64,000 bases of DNA from Leptolyngbya sp. CCY15150. Its GTDB lineage: Bacteria > Cyanobacteriota > Cyanobacteriia > RECH01. The stretch covers positions 26,479-90,478 of the forward strand of contig NZ_JACSWB010000173.1 of assembly GCF_016888135.1 (NCBI RefSeq), given 5' to 3'. The position numbers were made by a program, and so were the translations under genes. Shown here in pieces: positions 37,001 through 44,941 of this stretch. How positions within the stretch are numbered: position 1 is the first letter of the stretch; each line of letters opens with the position of its first letter. The notes beneath the pieces were generated by a model. That model made no database searches. It had not been told where the DNA came from and saw only the letters and a list, made by a program, of their open reading frames with translations.

Positions 37001-38714
37001 GAAGCAGTTCTTGCTGTTGTTGCTGAAATTCTCTGAGATGTTGACATTTGCGCTGAAGATCCGCAGTGGTCATTACTGCTGCTTTATCATCCCGAAAACT
37101 TTCTAGTCCAGATGGCACTGATGGAACGTTAGCGATTAGCTCCATCGCACGTTGGTGAGACCAAAGTAACTCCTGAATAGTTTTTCCCGTTTTCCCACAA
37201 GGCTGGTTAAGAAGCTCTACATAGCGAGATAGCAGTTGTCTCAACTGGCTGCACTCCCTGACTTGATCTTCCAGTTCTTGCGAGATATCCGGAGGTGACT
37301 CTTGCTCAACTCGCTGCTTCAATCGTTCATAAAAAGACTGCCGAGAGGTAGCGGTTGAGTGTACTTCCAGGCAGTAATTTTCTAGCCCAGCACCTGCCAA
37401 ACGGTTATATACAACCTCAAGAGCAGCCTTCTTCTCAGCAAGAAACAGCACTTTCTTGCCCTTTGCTAGGGCAGCAGCAATCAAATTTGTGATAGTTTGA
37501 CTTTTACCTGTGCCTGGAGGACCTTTAATCACTAAATTCTTGTCATCAAGTACATCAACAATAGCTGAGAATTGAGATGCATCAGCATCTGTGATGAGCA
37601 AGGGAACTTTGCGAGCTATCTTCGGCTCGTCTACTTCATAATCATCAGCGATCGCATTTTGGCTTACTTCTTCCTGTCCACAGAAAATAGTCGATATCAA
37701 TGGATGGTCGAGCAGAGATGATTCACTAGGCCAATTCTCCGGGTTCAAATCTTGAAAAAGAGCAATTCCTTTGAATGAGAATAAGCTCAAAGTCAAGAAA
37801 CGCCTCACCGTCCACCTACCGTGATTACGAATAATTTGCGAAATTTGTTTGAAGTACGCTTCAGGATTATTGCTTACTTGCTGATCATCAGCAGTAAAAG
37901 CTGGTAGAGTGATTCCATAATTTTGTCGCAAGCGTTCCCTGAGACTGAAATTTTCCTCTGGCCCTTCGCCGAAAGATTTGACAGTGTAGTTATACTGCCC
38001 GTTGCGGAGCTGTCGCTCTAGTGTAACAGGATAAATTAATAGCGGTGCCAACAAGCGCTTGTCAGATTGCTCAGACTCATACCATTCCAGCATTCCAAAC
38101 GCTAGATAAAGGGTATTAAGTCCAGTTTCTTGAATTGACTTCCGCGCCCCTTCCCGTAAACCTGCTAATTTTCGCTCCAGTTCATCAGGATAGAGCAAGG
38201 TTTGCAGACTCTTATCTCGATGAGCAGGTTTGCCACCATCCCCAGATTGTAATGTTGGCAGATCATAGCTAGGATTAATCCCAAGGTGCTTAGCATAGGC
38301 TGACTCGCTCAGAGATTTTACATCTGTTCGAGCAGGCATCCTTAACTCTTCTCGAACCTTATCTCTTAGCTCCCGTTCAATCCGCTGAGATTCTTCTGAG
38401 TCGTGGTCAACTTCATCAAGAGATGCAACCGCAGCCATATATTCTTCGTCGGCATCACGCATTGCTTCAAGCAGGAGGCGAAAAGCATCTTCATCTTCAT
38501 CGGTTGGATGATTTGGAGGCGTGGGTAGTGCAGCGACTGTAAGTGTATAACCTTGCTCTAGCATCTCAAAAACCTGATCAGGTAATTTATCAACCAACCT
38601 AACCTGGGTGCGAGAGCGTTCCGAGAATTTGAAATTTAAAAGACGATTGCGACCACTTAGGTCGAGTAGTCGTAGGCGAAGTTCTTTAAGGTATTGATCG
38701 ACTAGATTGTTCAT
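34005..38714 (-). CDS. giant SF1 helicase with C-terminal restriction-like nuclease (DUF4011 type)
   Basis: 1569 aa. The N-terminus (LRLLDLSGRNRLLNFKF) is the DUF4011-type helicase start. Superfamily 1 motifs follow: Walker A KGPPGTGKSQTITNLI (about 400), Walker B VIIDEASQMRPEEAI, motif III VVGDPKQLPPTDFF, YRSRHQSLIDFSN, VQGDERDVIFIS and NVLFTRAKERVVVF. Between Walker A and B is a ~700-residue helical insertion. The C-terminal ~110 residues are a PD-(D/E)XK/Vsr-like nuclease (IDLAVVD...GVECDGATYH), as in MTES_1575-type endonucleases. Such proteins belong to the Upf1-like COG1112 group and recur in phage-defence loci; a defence role here is inference. HIP1 is sparse and the gene is AT-richer than its neighbours, suggesting transfer. 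It is a single gene. Confidence 0.85.
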   Translation of the reverse strand: MNNLVDQYLKELRLRLLDLSGRNRLLNFKFSERSRTQVRLVDKLPDQVFEMLEQGYTLTVAALPTPPNHPTDEDEDAFRLLLEAMRDADEEYMAAVASLDEVDHDSEESQRIERELRDKVREELRMPARTDVKSLSESAYAKHLGINPSYDLPTLQSGDGGKPAHRDKSLQTLLYPDELERKLAGLREGARKSIQETGLNTLYLAFGMLEWYESEQSDKRLLAPLLIYPVTLERQLRNGQYNYTVKSFGEGPEENFSLRERLRQNYGITLPAFTADDQQVSNNPEAYFKQISQIIRNHGRWTVRRFLTLSLFSFKGIALFQDLNPENWPSESSLLDHPLISTIFCGQEEVSQNAIADDYEVDEPKIARKVPLLITDADASQFSAIVDVLDDKNLVIKGPPGTGKSQTITNLIAAALAKGKKVLFLAEKKAALEVVYNRLAGAGLENYCLEVHSTATSRQSFYERLKQRVEQESPPDISQELEDQVRECSQLRQLLSRYVELLNQPCGKTGKTIQELLWSHQRAMELIANVPSVPSGLESFRDDKAAVMTTADLQRKCQHLREFQQQQQELLQKHSQIRKHPWFGLTAHNLSPIDQGDLRANAEMWSNALKQLHSTWHQVVRILGLEQKATLTEIQKVQQRLGNCPRIHPLIEGALLPVLKTNKKNSSVILLTHQVKDLIRNKQVLMQFFQEGLDSSELSRFKFLLGEPQNSEEDIEHIHNAVQALRTQVPELCNSSHASLLIKAKETSDSLKASRTELSRSYNLYACKGSGQMSHYAKQLRQSNLLSSLFNSKYREAKDLWKKIQKQSSHCSDSEIAGIFEKIARFQEQLDRFKCDAKLKRVCGKFFKGLETDFQGLLTINSFASELIQRIEELEATQQKINLSEAIYTLGRFYQEDLTDIDRLEATTNFAKSVIQSQLPKSIQDKIFTADAALVVKEIHDASHSLSEFLENEARYRQAFFQLGQPDVQVMFGSQNITDIRIEKIAERVDRAVAASSDLPTWINYHRVYQQVADDGIQSLVEAFERENLALDNLEDVYQAVFYRSLLRFAYQKHPELSRLSGIDQAQARKQFQQSDKKLLRLYQKQLVAQLAQVTIEPGNSRGRKSELTNLALIQNEINKQKRHIPQRELFQRASVALQQLKPCWMMSPASVAQFIPPGAVTFDLVIIDEASQMRPEEAIGSIARAKQLVVVGDPKQLPPTDFFRSNFEQTVDEDIEQEVDVLDNESILDMSLKVFYPIRQLKWHYRSRHQSLIDFSNCHFYDGKLTIFPSPNKKFAVEYQYIKTGAYRSGANVPEAMRVAEATADFMRQYPNLSLGVVTLNQKQQELLLDEMDRLFALYPELEQYRTARESTLEPFFVKNLENVQGDERDVIFISTVYGPERPGMPVMQRFGPINLQNGHRRLNVLFTRAKERVVVFSSMQASDIRPSATSKDGVHILKAYLDYAQTQRLIRKQPIVTNREPDSDFEVFVAERLRQHGYEVVPQIGVSGYFIDLAVVDPRQPGTYLLGVECDGATYHSSKAARDRDRLRQQVLEQLGWKIYRIWSTDWFTDSKVETEKLIAHIQTLIT

Positions 38715-38902
38715 ATGAAGCAGAAACTTAGAGTATTAGGGCATCTTGACTTCGCTTAGGCGTCCAAGATTATGGGATTTTCCATCAAGCCGATCCGATC
38801 AGAAGTGCTGAAACTTCCTCTGGGGAATCCTCCTGTACTTTAGAGCGGGGAGTAGTCAAGAACCCCTTGGCTCTAGTATACCCAATGTATAGCAAGCGGG
38901 AT

Positions 38903-39880
38903 TTACGGGAGGAAGAGTAGGGTTAGAGCACCACCGCCGAGCCACAGGAATAGGCAGAGTCGCGTCAGGGCGATCGCTTCCCGAACTACAGTAGGTGTAA
39001 TCGATCGCACCGGATCTCCGAGCAGCGGCTTCGATGTGACAACGCCGCGATAGATATTATCACCCCCCACCTGCACCCCCAGCACCGCCGCATAGATACA
39101 TTCACTCCAGCCAGAATTGGGGCTTGGATCCGCGATCGCATCCCGGCAACATACCTGCAACACCTGACGCGGACGGCGAGACCAGAGCGCTAGGGTAAGA
39201 ACCGTCAAACGACAAGGCAGCCAGGTAAGGATATCTTCCAGGCGAGCGCTACACCAGCCAAGATCTGTGTAGGGAGCGCGTCGGTAGCCCACCATAGAAT
39301 CTAGGGTGCTGGCGGCTTTGTAGCCCATGGCCAGGGCCACGGCCGCCATGGGGTGGATCATTGCCCCGAGGATGGCATAGAACAGGGGGGCCATGACGCC
39401 GTCTACAGCATTTTCGGTGACGGTTTCCAGGACTGCCCGTAGAATGCCAGCTTCGGAGAGTTGGTCGGTGTCGCGGCCCACGTAGCGGCTGAGGCGCGAT
39501 CGCGATTCCGCTAGGTCTCCCTGCTGAAGTGGCGTGAGGACATCAAGGGCCGCGTCTCGGAGGCTGCGGCCAGCCAGGCAGGAAGCCAGGAGGAGGATGG
39601 CGAGGATCAGGCCCACGATTGGATGGAGGTGATCGCCCAGCCAGACCAGACCGAAGGCGATCGCCCCACTGCCTAGGATGACCAGTAGAGTCAGCACCAC
39701 GCCAGCTAGGCGCAGGGCCCAGGGTGCCTTGAGCCTAGCGAGTGCGCCGCGACTGTAGGCAGAAATCACCCAGCCCATGGCCTGGACAGGATGGGGCCAA
39801 GTCCAGGGATCGCCTATGAGATAATCAAGCAGCGCCGCACCGCCAAGCAGGGCGATCGCGTTGAGGTCTGGTGTGCCCAT
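38903..39880 (-). CDS. cbiB: adenosylcobinamide-phosphate synthase CbiB
   Basis: 325-aa membrane protein that attaches the aminopropanol arm to adenosylcobyric acid in cobalamin synthesis. Diagnostic segments: LLDYLIGDPWTWPHPVQAMG at the N-terminus, SRYVGRDTDQLSEAGILRA, ETVTENAVDGVMAPLFYA and AASTLDSMVGYR. Several hydrophobic spans (about 60-105, 190-215, 300-325) fit the family. It is divergent from cobQ, with only 27 bp between start codons. Confidence 0.92.
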   Translation of the reverse strand: MGTPDLNAIALLGGAALLDYLIGDPWTWPHPVQAMGWVISAYSRGALARLKAPWALRLAGVVLTLLVILGSGAIAFGLVWLGDHLHPIVGLILAILLLASCLAGRSLRDAALDVLTPLQQGDLAESRSRLSRYVGRDTDQLSEAGILRAVLETVTENAVDGVMAPLFYAILGAMIHPMAAVALAMGYKAASTLDSMVGYRRAPYTDLGWCSARLEDILTWLPCRLTVLTLALWSRRPRQVLQVCCRDAIADPSPNSGWSECIYAAVLGVQVGGDNIYRGVVTSKPLLGDPVRSITPTVVREAIALTRLCLFLWLGGGALTLLFLP

Positions 39881-39907
39881 GTTTATCCTGTCTGTGGTCT
39901 GAACGTT

Positions 39908-41362
39908 ATGAAATCTATTGCCATTCTTGGAACCTCGTCAAATGCGGGCAAGAGCTGGGTGACTACGGCCTTGGGGGCTTGGCTGTGGCGGCAGGGGGTG
40001 CGGGTAGCTCCCTTTAAGGCCCAGAATATGTCGAACAACTCCTATGTCACCCTGGAGGGAGGCGAAATCGGTCGGGCCCAAGCGGTGCAGGCGATCGCCT
40101 GTGGACTGCGGCCGGTGGCGGAGATGAATCCGATCTTGCTGAAGCCCTGCGGCAATAGCGTGTCTCAATTGGTGCTGTTGGGACAGCCCAAAACCCATAT
40201 CCGCGCTGCTGACTATTATCAGCATATTGAGACCCTTTGGGAAACGGTATGTCAGACGTTGGAAGGATGGCGATCGCGCTGTGATGTCTTGCTCCTAGAA
40301 GGCGCGGGCAGTCCGGTGGAGCTCAATCTCATGCACCGAGATTTGGTAAATCTACGTCCTATTGCTTATCTAGAGGGGCGGTGGCTGTTGGTGGGCGATA
40401 TTGAACGGGGCGGCATTTTTGCGCAGATGGTGGGAACCTATGGGTTAATGCCGAGCGATCGCCAAAAGCAGGGACTCGGCATGATTGTGAATAAATTTCG
40501 GGGCGATCTGAGTTTGTTTGGCACGGCAGGAGACTACTTTAAGCAGCATCTCCCTAACTTACCCTACCTAGGAACCTTACCCTATCAAACAGACCTTCAG
40601 CCAGAAAGTGAAGATAGCCTTTGCCAGGAAGCGGAGGAAAAGGGCAGCGGTGCAGTGCTGGGCTGGATTCGCTTTCCCTCAACGTCCAACTCCCAGGATA
40701 GTCAACCGTGGCAGTTGGATACTGGCGTGCAGGTACGCTGGATCACGACGGTGGAAGCGCTGCAAACGGCTCAGGTAATTATTTTACCTGGGAGTAAGAA
40801 TACGCTGCGAGATTTGCAATGGTTGCGAGAAACAGGGCTGGCGGCAGCCATCGGTGCGGCGGCGCAGCAGGGGGTGCCAATTGTAGGTATCTGTGGCGGG
40901 TACCAAATGCTCTGCCAGTCGCTGAGCGATCCGTCGGGCGTGGCTGGGGATGCGGGGACAGTGGCGGGGCTAGGTCTGTTGCCAGCGGTGACCACCTTTG
41001 CGGAAACGAAATCGCTGCAGCAGGTAGAAGCCATCTGGCAGGGCGATCGCTGGTCTGCCTACGAAATTCACATGGGTCAAACCCAGGCGATCGCTCCCGT
41101 GGAGTCGTTGTTGACCCTTCAGTCTGCAGGTCAGATCCTCCCCGAGGGCATGCGCCAAGGTAAGGTGTGGGGCACCTATCTCCATGGTTTGTTTGAATCT
41201 GCGGCCCTGCGGCAGTCTCTCATTCAGCAGTCCAGCATTCGCGGCTATGGGCCTTCGCCCCTGTCTTGGCATGACCACCAGCGCCAGCTCTACGATCGCA
41301 TGGCCGACTTGCTGGACGAGCATCTCGACCTCGATCCCATCCGCCGCTACTTGGCCCTGTAA
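39908..41362 (+). CDS. cobQ: cobyric acid synthase CobQ
   Basis: 484 aa. Glutamine-dependent amidation of adenosylcobyrinic acid a,c-diamide. The N-terminal dethiobiotin-synthetase-like ATPase domain has AILGTSSNAGKSWVTTALG and FKAQNMSNNSYVT; LLLEGAGSPVELNL and GDIERGGIFAQMVGT are typical; the C-terminal class I amidotransferase-like domain has the Cys in GICGGYQML and the HG of YLHGLFE. The frame is open upstream to 39791 through cbiB, but the conserved start is the ATG at 39908 (MKSIAILGTSS). cobO follows 40 bp later in the same direction. Confidence 0.93.
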   Translation: MKSIAILGTSSNAGKSWVTTALGAWLWRQGVRVAPFKAQNMSNNSYVTLEGGEIGRAQAVQAIACGLRPVAEMNPILLKPCGNSVSQLVLLGQPKTHIRAADYYQHIETLWETVCQTLEGWRSRCDVLLLEGAGSPVELNLMHRDLVNLRPIAYLEGRWLLVGDIERGGIFAQMVGTYGLMPSDRQKQGLGMIVNKFRGDLSLFGTAGDYFKQHLPNLPYLGTLPYQTDLQPESEDSLCQEAEEKGSGAVLGWIRFPSTSNSQDSQPWQLDTGVQVRWITTVEALQTAQVIILPGSKNTLRDLQWLRETGLAAAIGAAAQQGVPIVGICGGYQMLCQSLSDPSGVAGDAGTVAGLGLLPAVTTFAETKSLQQVEAIWQGDRWSAYEIHMGQTQAIAPVESLLTLQSAGQILPEGMRQGKVWGTYLHGLFESAALRQSLIQQSSIRGYGPSPLSWHDHQRQLYDRMADLLDEHLDLDPIRRYLAL

Positions 41363-41402
41363 GCCGCGTTAGAATAAGCAACGTCCTCTTCTCTGGAATG
41401 CC

Positions 41403-42038
41403 ATGACTGACTCATCCTTGCAAGACCCCAGCCAGCGGGAAAAAGAACGTCTACGAAAAATTAAACAAGCCAAAGACCAAGCTCGGGAAGCACGGCAGGG
41501 CAATGAACGAGGTCTATATCTGCTGTTCACCGGCTTAGGGAAAGGCAAGACCAGCAGCGCGATGAACCTGGTCTATCGCCATCTGGCCCATGATCTACCG
41601 GTAGCGGTGGTGCAGTTTGTGAAAAATTCGGAAGCCTACCCAGATGGCGATCGCCAGATGTTGCAAAAGTTGAGCGATCGCGGCTTCCCGGTAAAGATCC
41701 ATACCCTGGGCGGTGGCTTTACGTGGGAAACCCAGGATCCTGAGGGCGATCGACAGATGGCGACGGCGGCTTGGCAGCAAGCGACGGATTATATTATGGA
41801 TGAAACTATTTCCTTGGTGGTGCTGGATGAATTGCACATTGCCCTGAAGAAACAGCAGCTTGAGGTGGATCCGGTGCTATCGGTGATCCAATCGCGCCCT
41901 CATCTGTGCCATGTGGCGAGTACGGGTCGCTATGCACCCCAAGCGTTAATGGATGCAGCGGATCTGGTGACGGAAATGACGCGGATCAAGCATCCCATTA
42001 GTCAGGGAATCCCAGCCCAAATCGGCATCGAATTTTGA
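41403..42038 (+). CDS. cobO: cob(I)yrinic acid a,c-diamide adenosyltransferase
   Basis: 211 aa. Transfers the adenosyl group from ATP to cobalt in corrinoid synthesis or salvage. Family motifs: GLYLLFTGLGKGKTSSAMNL (P-loop), VAVVQFVKNSE, HTLGGGFTWETQD, LVVLDELHIALKK and STGRYAPQALMDAADLVTEM. The first ~35 residues are charged and helical, the usual N-terminal cap. It is 40 bp downstream of cobQ and probably co-transcribed; a perfect hairpin follows the stop by about 17 bp. Confidence 0.94.
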   Translation: MTDSSLQDPSQREKERLRKIKQAKDQAREARQGNERGLYLLFTGLGKGKTSSAMNLVYRHLAHDLPVAVVQFVKNSEAYPDGDRQMLQKLSDRGFPVKIHTLGGGFTWETQDPEGDRQMATAAWQQATDYIMDETISLVVLDELHIALKKQQLEVDPVLSVIQSRPHLCHVASTGRYAPQALMDAADLVTEMTRIKHPISQGIPAQIGIEF

Positions 42039-42054
42039 GTGTCCAGAGGAGCCC

Positions 42055-42087
42055 AGATCTGCGACTTCTTTGAGAAGTCGCAGATCT
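42055..42087. terminator. perfect 15-bp stem hairpin between convergent genes
   Basis: AGATCTGCGACTTCT (42055-42069), loop TTG, then its exact reverse complement (42073-42087). It lies between the stops of cobO (42038, plus) and the alpha/beta hydrolase (42113, minus), so it may terminate both; no strong T run follows on either side. Confidence 0.65.
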
Positions 42088-42112
42088 TCGCTTAGAGTCG
42101 AGGATCCCTGGA

Positions 42113-42937
42113 TCAGGAGGACAGGCTAACTACAAACGATCGCACCGCTTCGACGTAGTCGTCCCCGGCAACCCAGACGAGGTCGTTGTGATTGGCGTTG
42201 GGCACCCAGAGCGATCGCTTCGGGTCTGAAGCAGCCTCGTAGAGCGATCGCCCATGGTCGATAGAAATCGTGTCGTCAGCTTCGCCGTGGATAATTAGGA
42301 CGGGAAGGTTGAGCTGGCGGAGGCGATCGCGGTTAGGAAATTTGTCGAAGGGAAAAATAGGAATGGGCAACAGCACCCGAAAAGCAGAGGTGAAGGTACT
42401 CTCTAGGATCATCCCGGCGCTGGATTCCTGCGTAGCTAAGTACAATGACGGGCCACCACCCACCGATCGCCCATGGATAAGAATGCGATCGCTAGGAATC
42501 TCCAAATCATCCACCATATAGCGATAGACGGCGGTAATATCGCGGTAGGACTGCTGTTCGGATGATTTGCCGGTGCTCAACCCGTAGCCGCTATAGTCGT
42601 AGCTGACCACCGAAACGCCAGCGGAGTATAGAACGTCGAGGACGGGGGCAATCAGACCCAGATCTTCTGCATTGCCGTGGCTATAGAGTAGGGTATAGTC
42701 GGCGTTGGGGTTGGGCAAATGGAGGACGGCTAGTTGATGGTTATCAACCGGGACGGTAACCAGGTCAGGAAGTTGGGCATAGCTGGAGGCAGGGGGTAGA
42801 AAAATTTTGCTGTCGGCGGTGAAGAAAACATAGAGGGTGACAACAGCGTAGATAATCAGGAGCGATCGCCCCAGCCTAGCCACAGACCAGCGCCCAAGAA
42901 CCCAGCGACGTACCCACCGAGGCATTGTAGAACCCAT
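42113..42937 (-). CDS. alpha/beta hydrolase, membrane-anchored
   Basis: 274 aa. An N-terminal hydrophobic segment (SLLIIYAVVTLYVFF, about residues 25-40) anchors it. The hydrolase core has HGNAEDLG (oxyanion region), Ser in HGRSVGGGPS, Asp in HGEADDTIS and His in PNANHNDLVW, so the triad is complete. The layout (SYDYSGYGLSTGKSSEQQ) is that of ABHD17-like / BEM46 serine hydrolases, often acting on acyl-thioesters or lipids. The natural substrate is unknown. It stands alone. Confidence 0.85.
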   Translation of the reverse strand: MGSTMPRWVRRWVLGRWSVARLGRSLLIIYAVVTLYVFFTADSKIFLPPASSYAQLPDLVTVPVDNHQLAVLHLPNPNADYTLLYSHGNAEDLGLIAPVLDVLYSAGVSVVSYDYSGYGLSTGKSSEQQSYRDITAVYRYMVDDLEIPSDRILIHGRSVGGGPSLYLATQESSAGMILESTFTSAFRVLLPIPIFPFDKFPNRDRLRQLNLPVLIIHGEADDTISIDHGRSLYEAASDPKRSLWVPNANHNDLVWVAGDDYVEAVRSFVVSLSS

Positions 42938-42987
42938 AACAAGGATATCTCCGAGAATTATGACCGATAGTCGATTGATCGATAAAC

Positions 42988-43258
42988 GGCGTTGCCGAAT
43001 AAAGATATGAAATTAGCATGTGAACATCTCGCTCACACGACCTTGAGGTAAATGAATTACGAGGGTGATACTAAGTCCGGTTAGATGCGCGCTATTCATT
43101 CAAGGCTGTGGTAGCCCTAGGTGTTGGTAGCTCCCTTAGCAAGGGGGAGGCGAAGCGGGAATTGCAGGCAGGATGTTCCACGGCCATTCGACCAGACTTG
43201 AGATGAGCATCTCATTCACGGTTCGCTAGCGCAAATCATATCATGATTTAGCAGCGCC
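42988..43258. mobile_element. MITE-like element, 271 bp
   Basis: Left end GGCGTTGCCGAATAAAGATA and right end, read inward on the other strand, GGCGCTGCTAAATCATGATA are imperfect inverted repeats related to those at 2660-2787. The similarity extends inward (ATGAAATTAGC/ATGATTTGCGC). The middle has no reading frame but holds a hairpin, CTCCCTTAGCAAGGGGGAG, near 43131. The rest of the 42938-43313 gap is featureless. Confidence 0.5.
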
Positions 43259-43313
43259 CGATAAACTAAGGAAGTCAACGATTGGATAGATGAGCCAGCC
43301 ACTCCAGCAACAG

Positions 43314-43847
43314 TCAAGAACGTAGGTATCGTTTCAAGACATGAAGCAATATTCGTATCTCAATATTAAAAAACAATACGATTATGGCGTAGGGAAATAA
43401 CAGGAGTAGCCAGGCTGTTGGTGCGAAGTTCTGTGACATGTTTTGAGACATTACCCCAAAAAGTCCACCTGTTAAAAGTAAGCCCATCAGTCCAACCGGC
43501 ATAAGTGCCCTTAAAGTAGGACGACTCGTAATATGCATATCGGTTTTATCCAATATCTGACTAGGCTGAAGATAAACCTGTGTTACGAGGGGAAAACGAC
43601 TATCTCCATAGGCATCCTCTCCATAGGGGCCTCGAATCGTGATGCGATCGCTTCTGACTATGATCTGATACTTGCCTTGGTTGAACCGAGATTGGCCGTT
43701 AATAGCCATCCTATCTGGGCTGAGGGACAGAAATATCTGGACAATATCGTCGGAAGGCAGGGCACTGCGATGTACACCTTGGTAGTAAGGAACAATATAG
43801 TGAAGCCATGAAACAGCACCAGGTATGGCTAGTTGTTGGTCTGTCAT
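43314..43847 (-). CDS. uncharacterised membrane protein
   Basis: 177 aa. I do not recognise a family. The first ~110 residues are soluble in character, with alternating strands (QGKYQIIVRSDRITIRGPYG); two membrane spans follow (about 113-131 and 143-163), ending in a basic tail LLHVLKRYLRS. Start MTDQQLAIPGAV is the only reasonable one. It stands alone, between a MITE-like element and the MscS gene on the same strand, with 185 bp to the latter. Codon usage is ordinary for the window. Confidence 0.6.
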   Translation of the reverse strand: MTDQQLAIPGAVSWLHYIVPYYQGVHRSALPSDDIVQIFLSLSPDRMAINGQSRFNQGKYQIIVRSDRITIRGPYGEDAYGDSRFPLVTQVYLQPSQILDKTDMHITSRPTLRALMPVGLMGLLLTGGLFGVMSQNMSQNFAPTAWLLLLFPYAIIVLFFNIEIRILLHVLKRYLRS

Positions 43848-44032
43848 AGATTGATCTCAAATCCGATTAGAAAGCTATGGAATATGTCCCTCACTCTAAC
43901 CCGCTTTCTCCAATTTTTTAGGAAAAAACTGGACATCAGCCCGTCTTAGCCCATGATCTTTCAGGAGAGAATCTTAGATTGAGAGCTATAGAACTTCTAT
44001 TAACCGTAGGCAGTAGCTTTGACATGAATCAC

Positions 44033-44941
44033 TCATTCGAAAATAGGATCCTGTCCACCAAGGAAAGCTCTTGACAGCTTTGGATAAGGAAGATCATGTC
44101 GAGCAAAAGCCTGCTTAGCTCGGCGAATAATGTCGGTTTGATAGACAAATTCATCGCGGGCATCCATGGGATAGGATCGCAGCTTAAACTGAGTTCCCCA
44201 TACTTCTTCCTTCATCACCACCACGATGGGAAGCTTGAGTTGGGTATACCGACTGCTGTAGGCGGCTTGATATAAGATACGAATAACTTGCTCTGCATCA
44301 ACGCTATGGTCAAAGTAAAAATTAGTGGCGACCTGCGCTTCCAAATTTCCACTGTTGGCATTAGCGATCGCTTCTGTCCAGGTTTTGTTGTGGGGAATGG
44401 TGACGGTATTGTCATCAGGCGTTTGCAGTTGAATACCTCTCAGCCCATAGCCGACCACTTCACCGTAATGATCTTCAATTTGAATGCGATCGCCTACTCG
44501 ATAGGGAGCTTCAAATAATGCAACAGCTCCAGCAATAATAGAACTAACATAGTCTTTGAATGCAAATCCTAGGGCAACGGCAATGGTTCCGGTGAGCGCC
44601 AGCAGATTAGACTCAGACAAGTTAAAAAACAGTTTAATAATGTAGGAAACGACCATGATTAAAATCAAGCCCTTCCAGAATGGAAGTGATTGTTTAATCA
44701 ATAAACGAAAGCGCCGAGGAACCTTTTCTGACATCCAGTTCGTGAACATCTGGATCAGGGCCGTACTTCCGTAGGCAATCAACACGGCAATAATCGCCCG
44801 AACAATTTTTTGTACAGTAATATCTTCAAGCAATTTCTGGGGCAGATCTGGCGACTCAATCTGTGCGAAAGAGATAGTCAACTCTGTCCAATCCATGATA
44901 CTAACCCAGGTATGGTGATCCAATATCAGCATGATCATCAT
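44033..44941 (-). CDS. MscS-family mechanosensitive channel
   Basis: 302 aa. Hydrophobic segments near residues 45-62 and 90-108 and the pore-lining helix LLALTGTIAVALGFAFKDYV (about 115-134) are followed by the MscS beta-domain signature FEAPYRVGDRIQI and PHNKTWTEAIANAN. It should be a small-conductance tension-gated channel. The ORF start (44941) overlaps the upstream gene's stop (ATGA), implying translational coupling; an alternative start is the Met at residue 16. The upstream gene encodes a degenerate ATPase-like protein, so the two may form one system. Confidence 0.85.
   Translation of the reverse strand: MMIMLILDHHTWVSIMDWTELTISFAQIESPDLPQKLLEDITVQKIVRAIIAVLIAYGSTALIQMFTNWMSEKVPRRFRLLIKQSLPFWKGLILIMVVSYIIKLFFNLSESNLLALTGTIAVALGFAFKDYVSSIIAGAVALFEAPYRVGDRIQIEDHYGEVVGYGLRGIQLQTPDDNTVTIPHNKTWTEAIANANSGNLEAQVATNFYFDHSVDAEQVIRILYQAAYSSRYTQLKLPIVVVMKEEVWGTQFKLRSYPMDARDEFVYQTDIIRRAKQAFARHDLPYPKLSRAFLGGQDPIFE

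Noticed and set aside
39791..39907. Longer cobQ start inside cbiB
   Set aside because: The conserved CobQ N-terminus is at 39908; the extension is antisense to cbiB.
38715..39907. Cobalamin riboswitch near cbiB/cobQ
   Set aside because: No B12-box-like sequence or room for the fold was seen.
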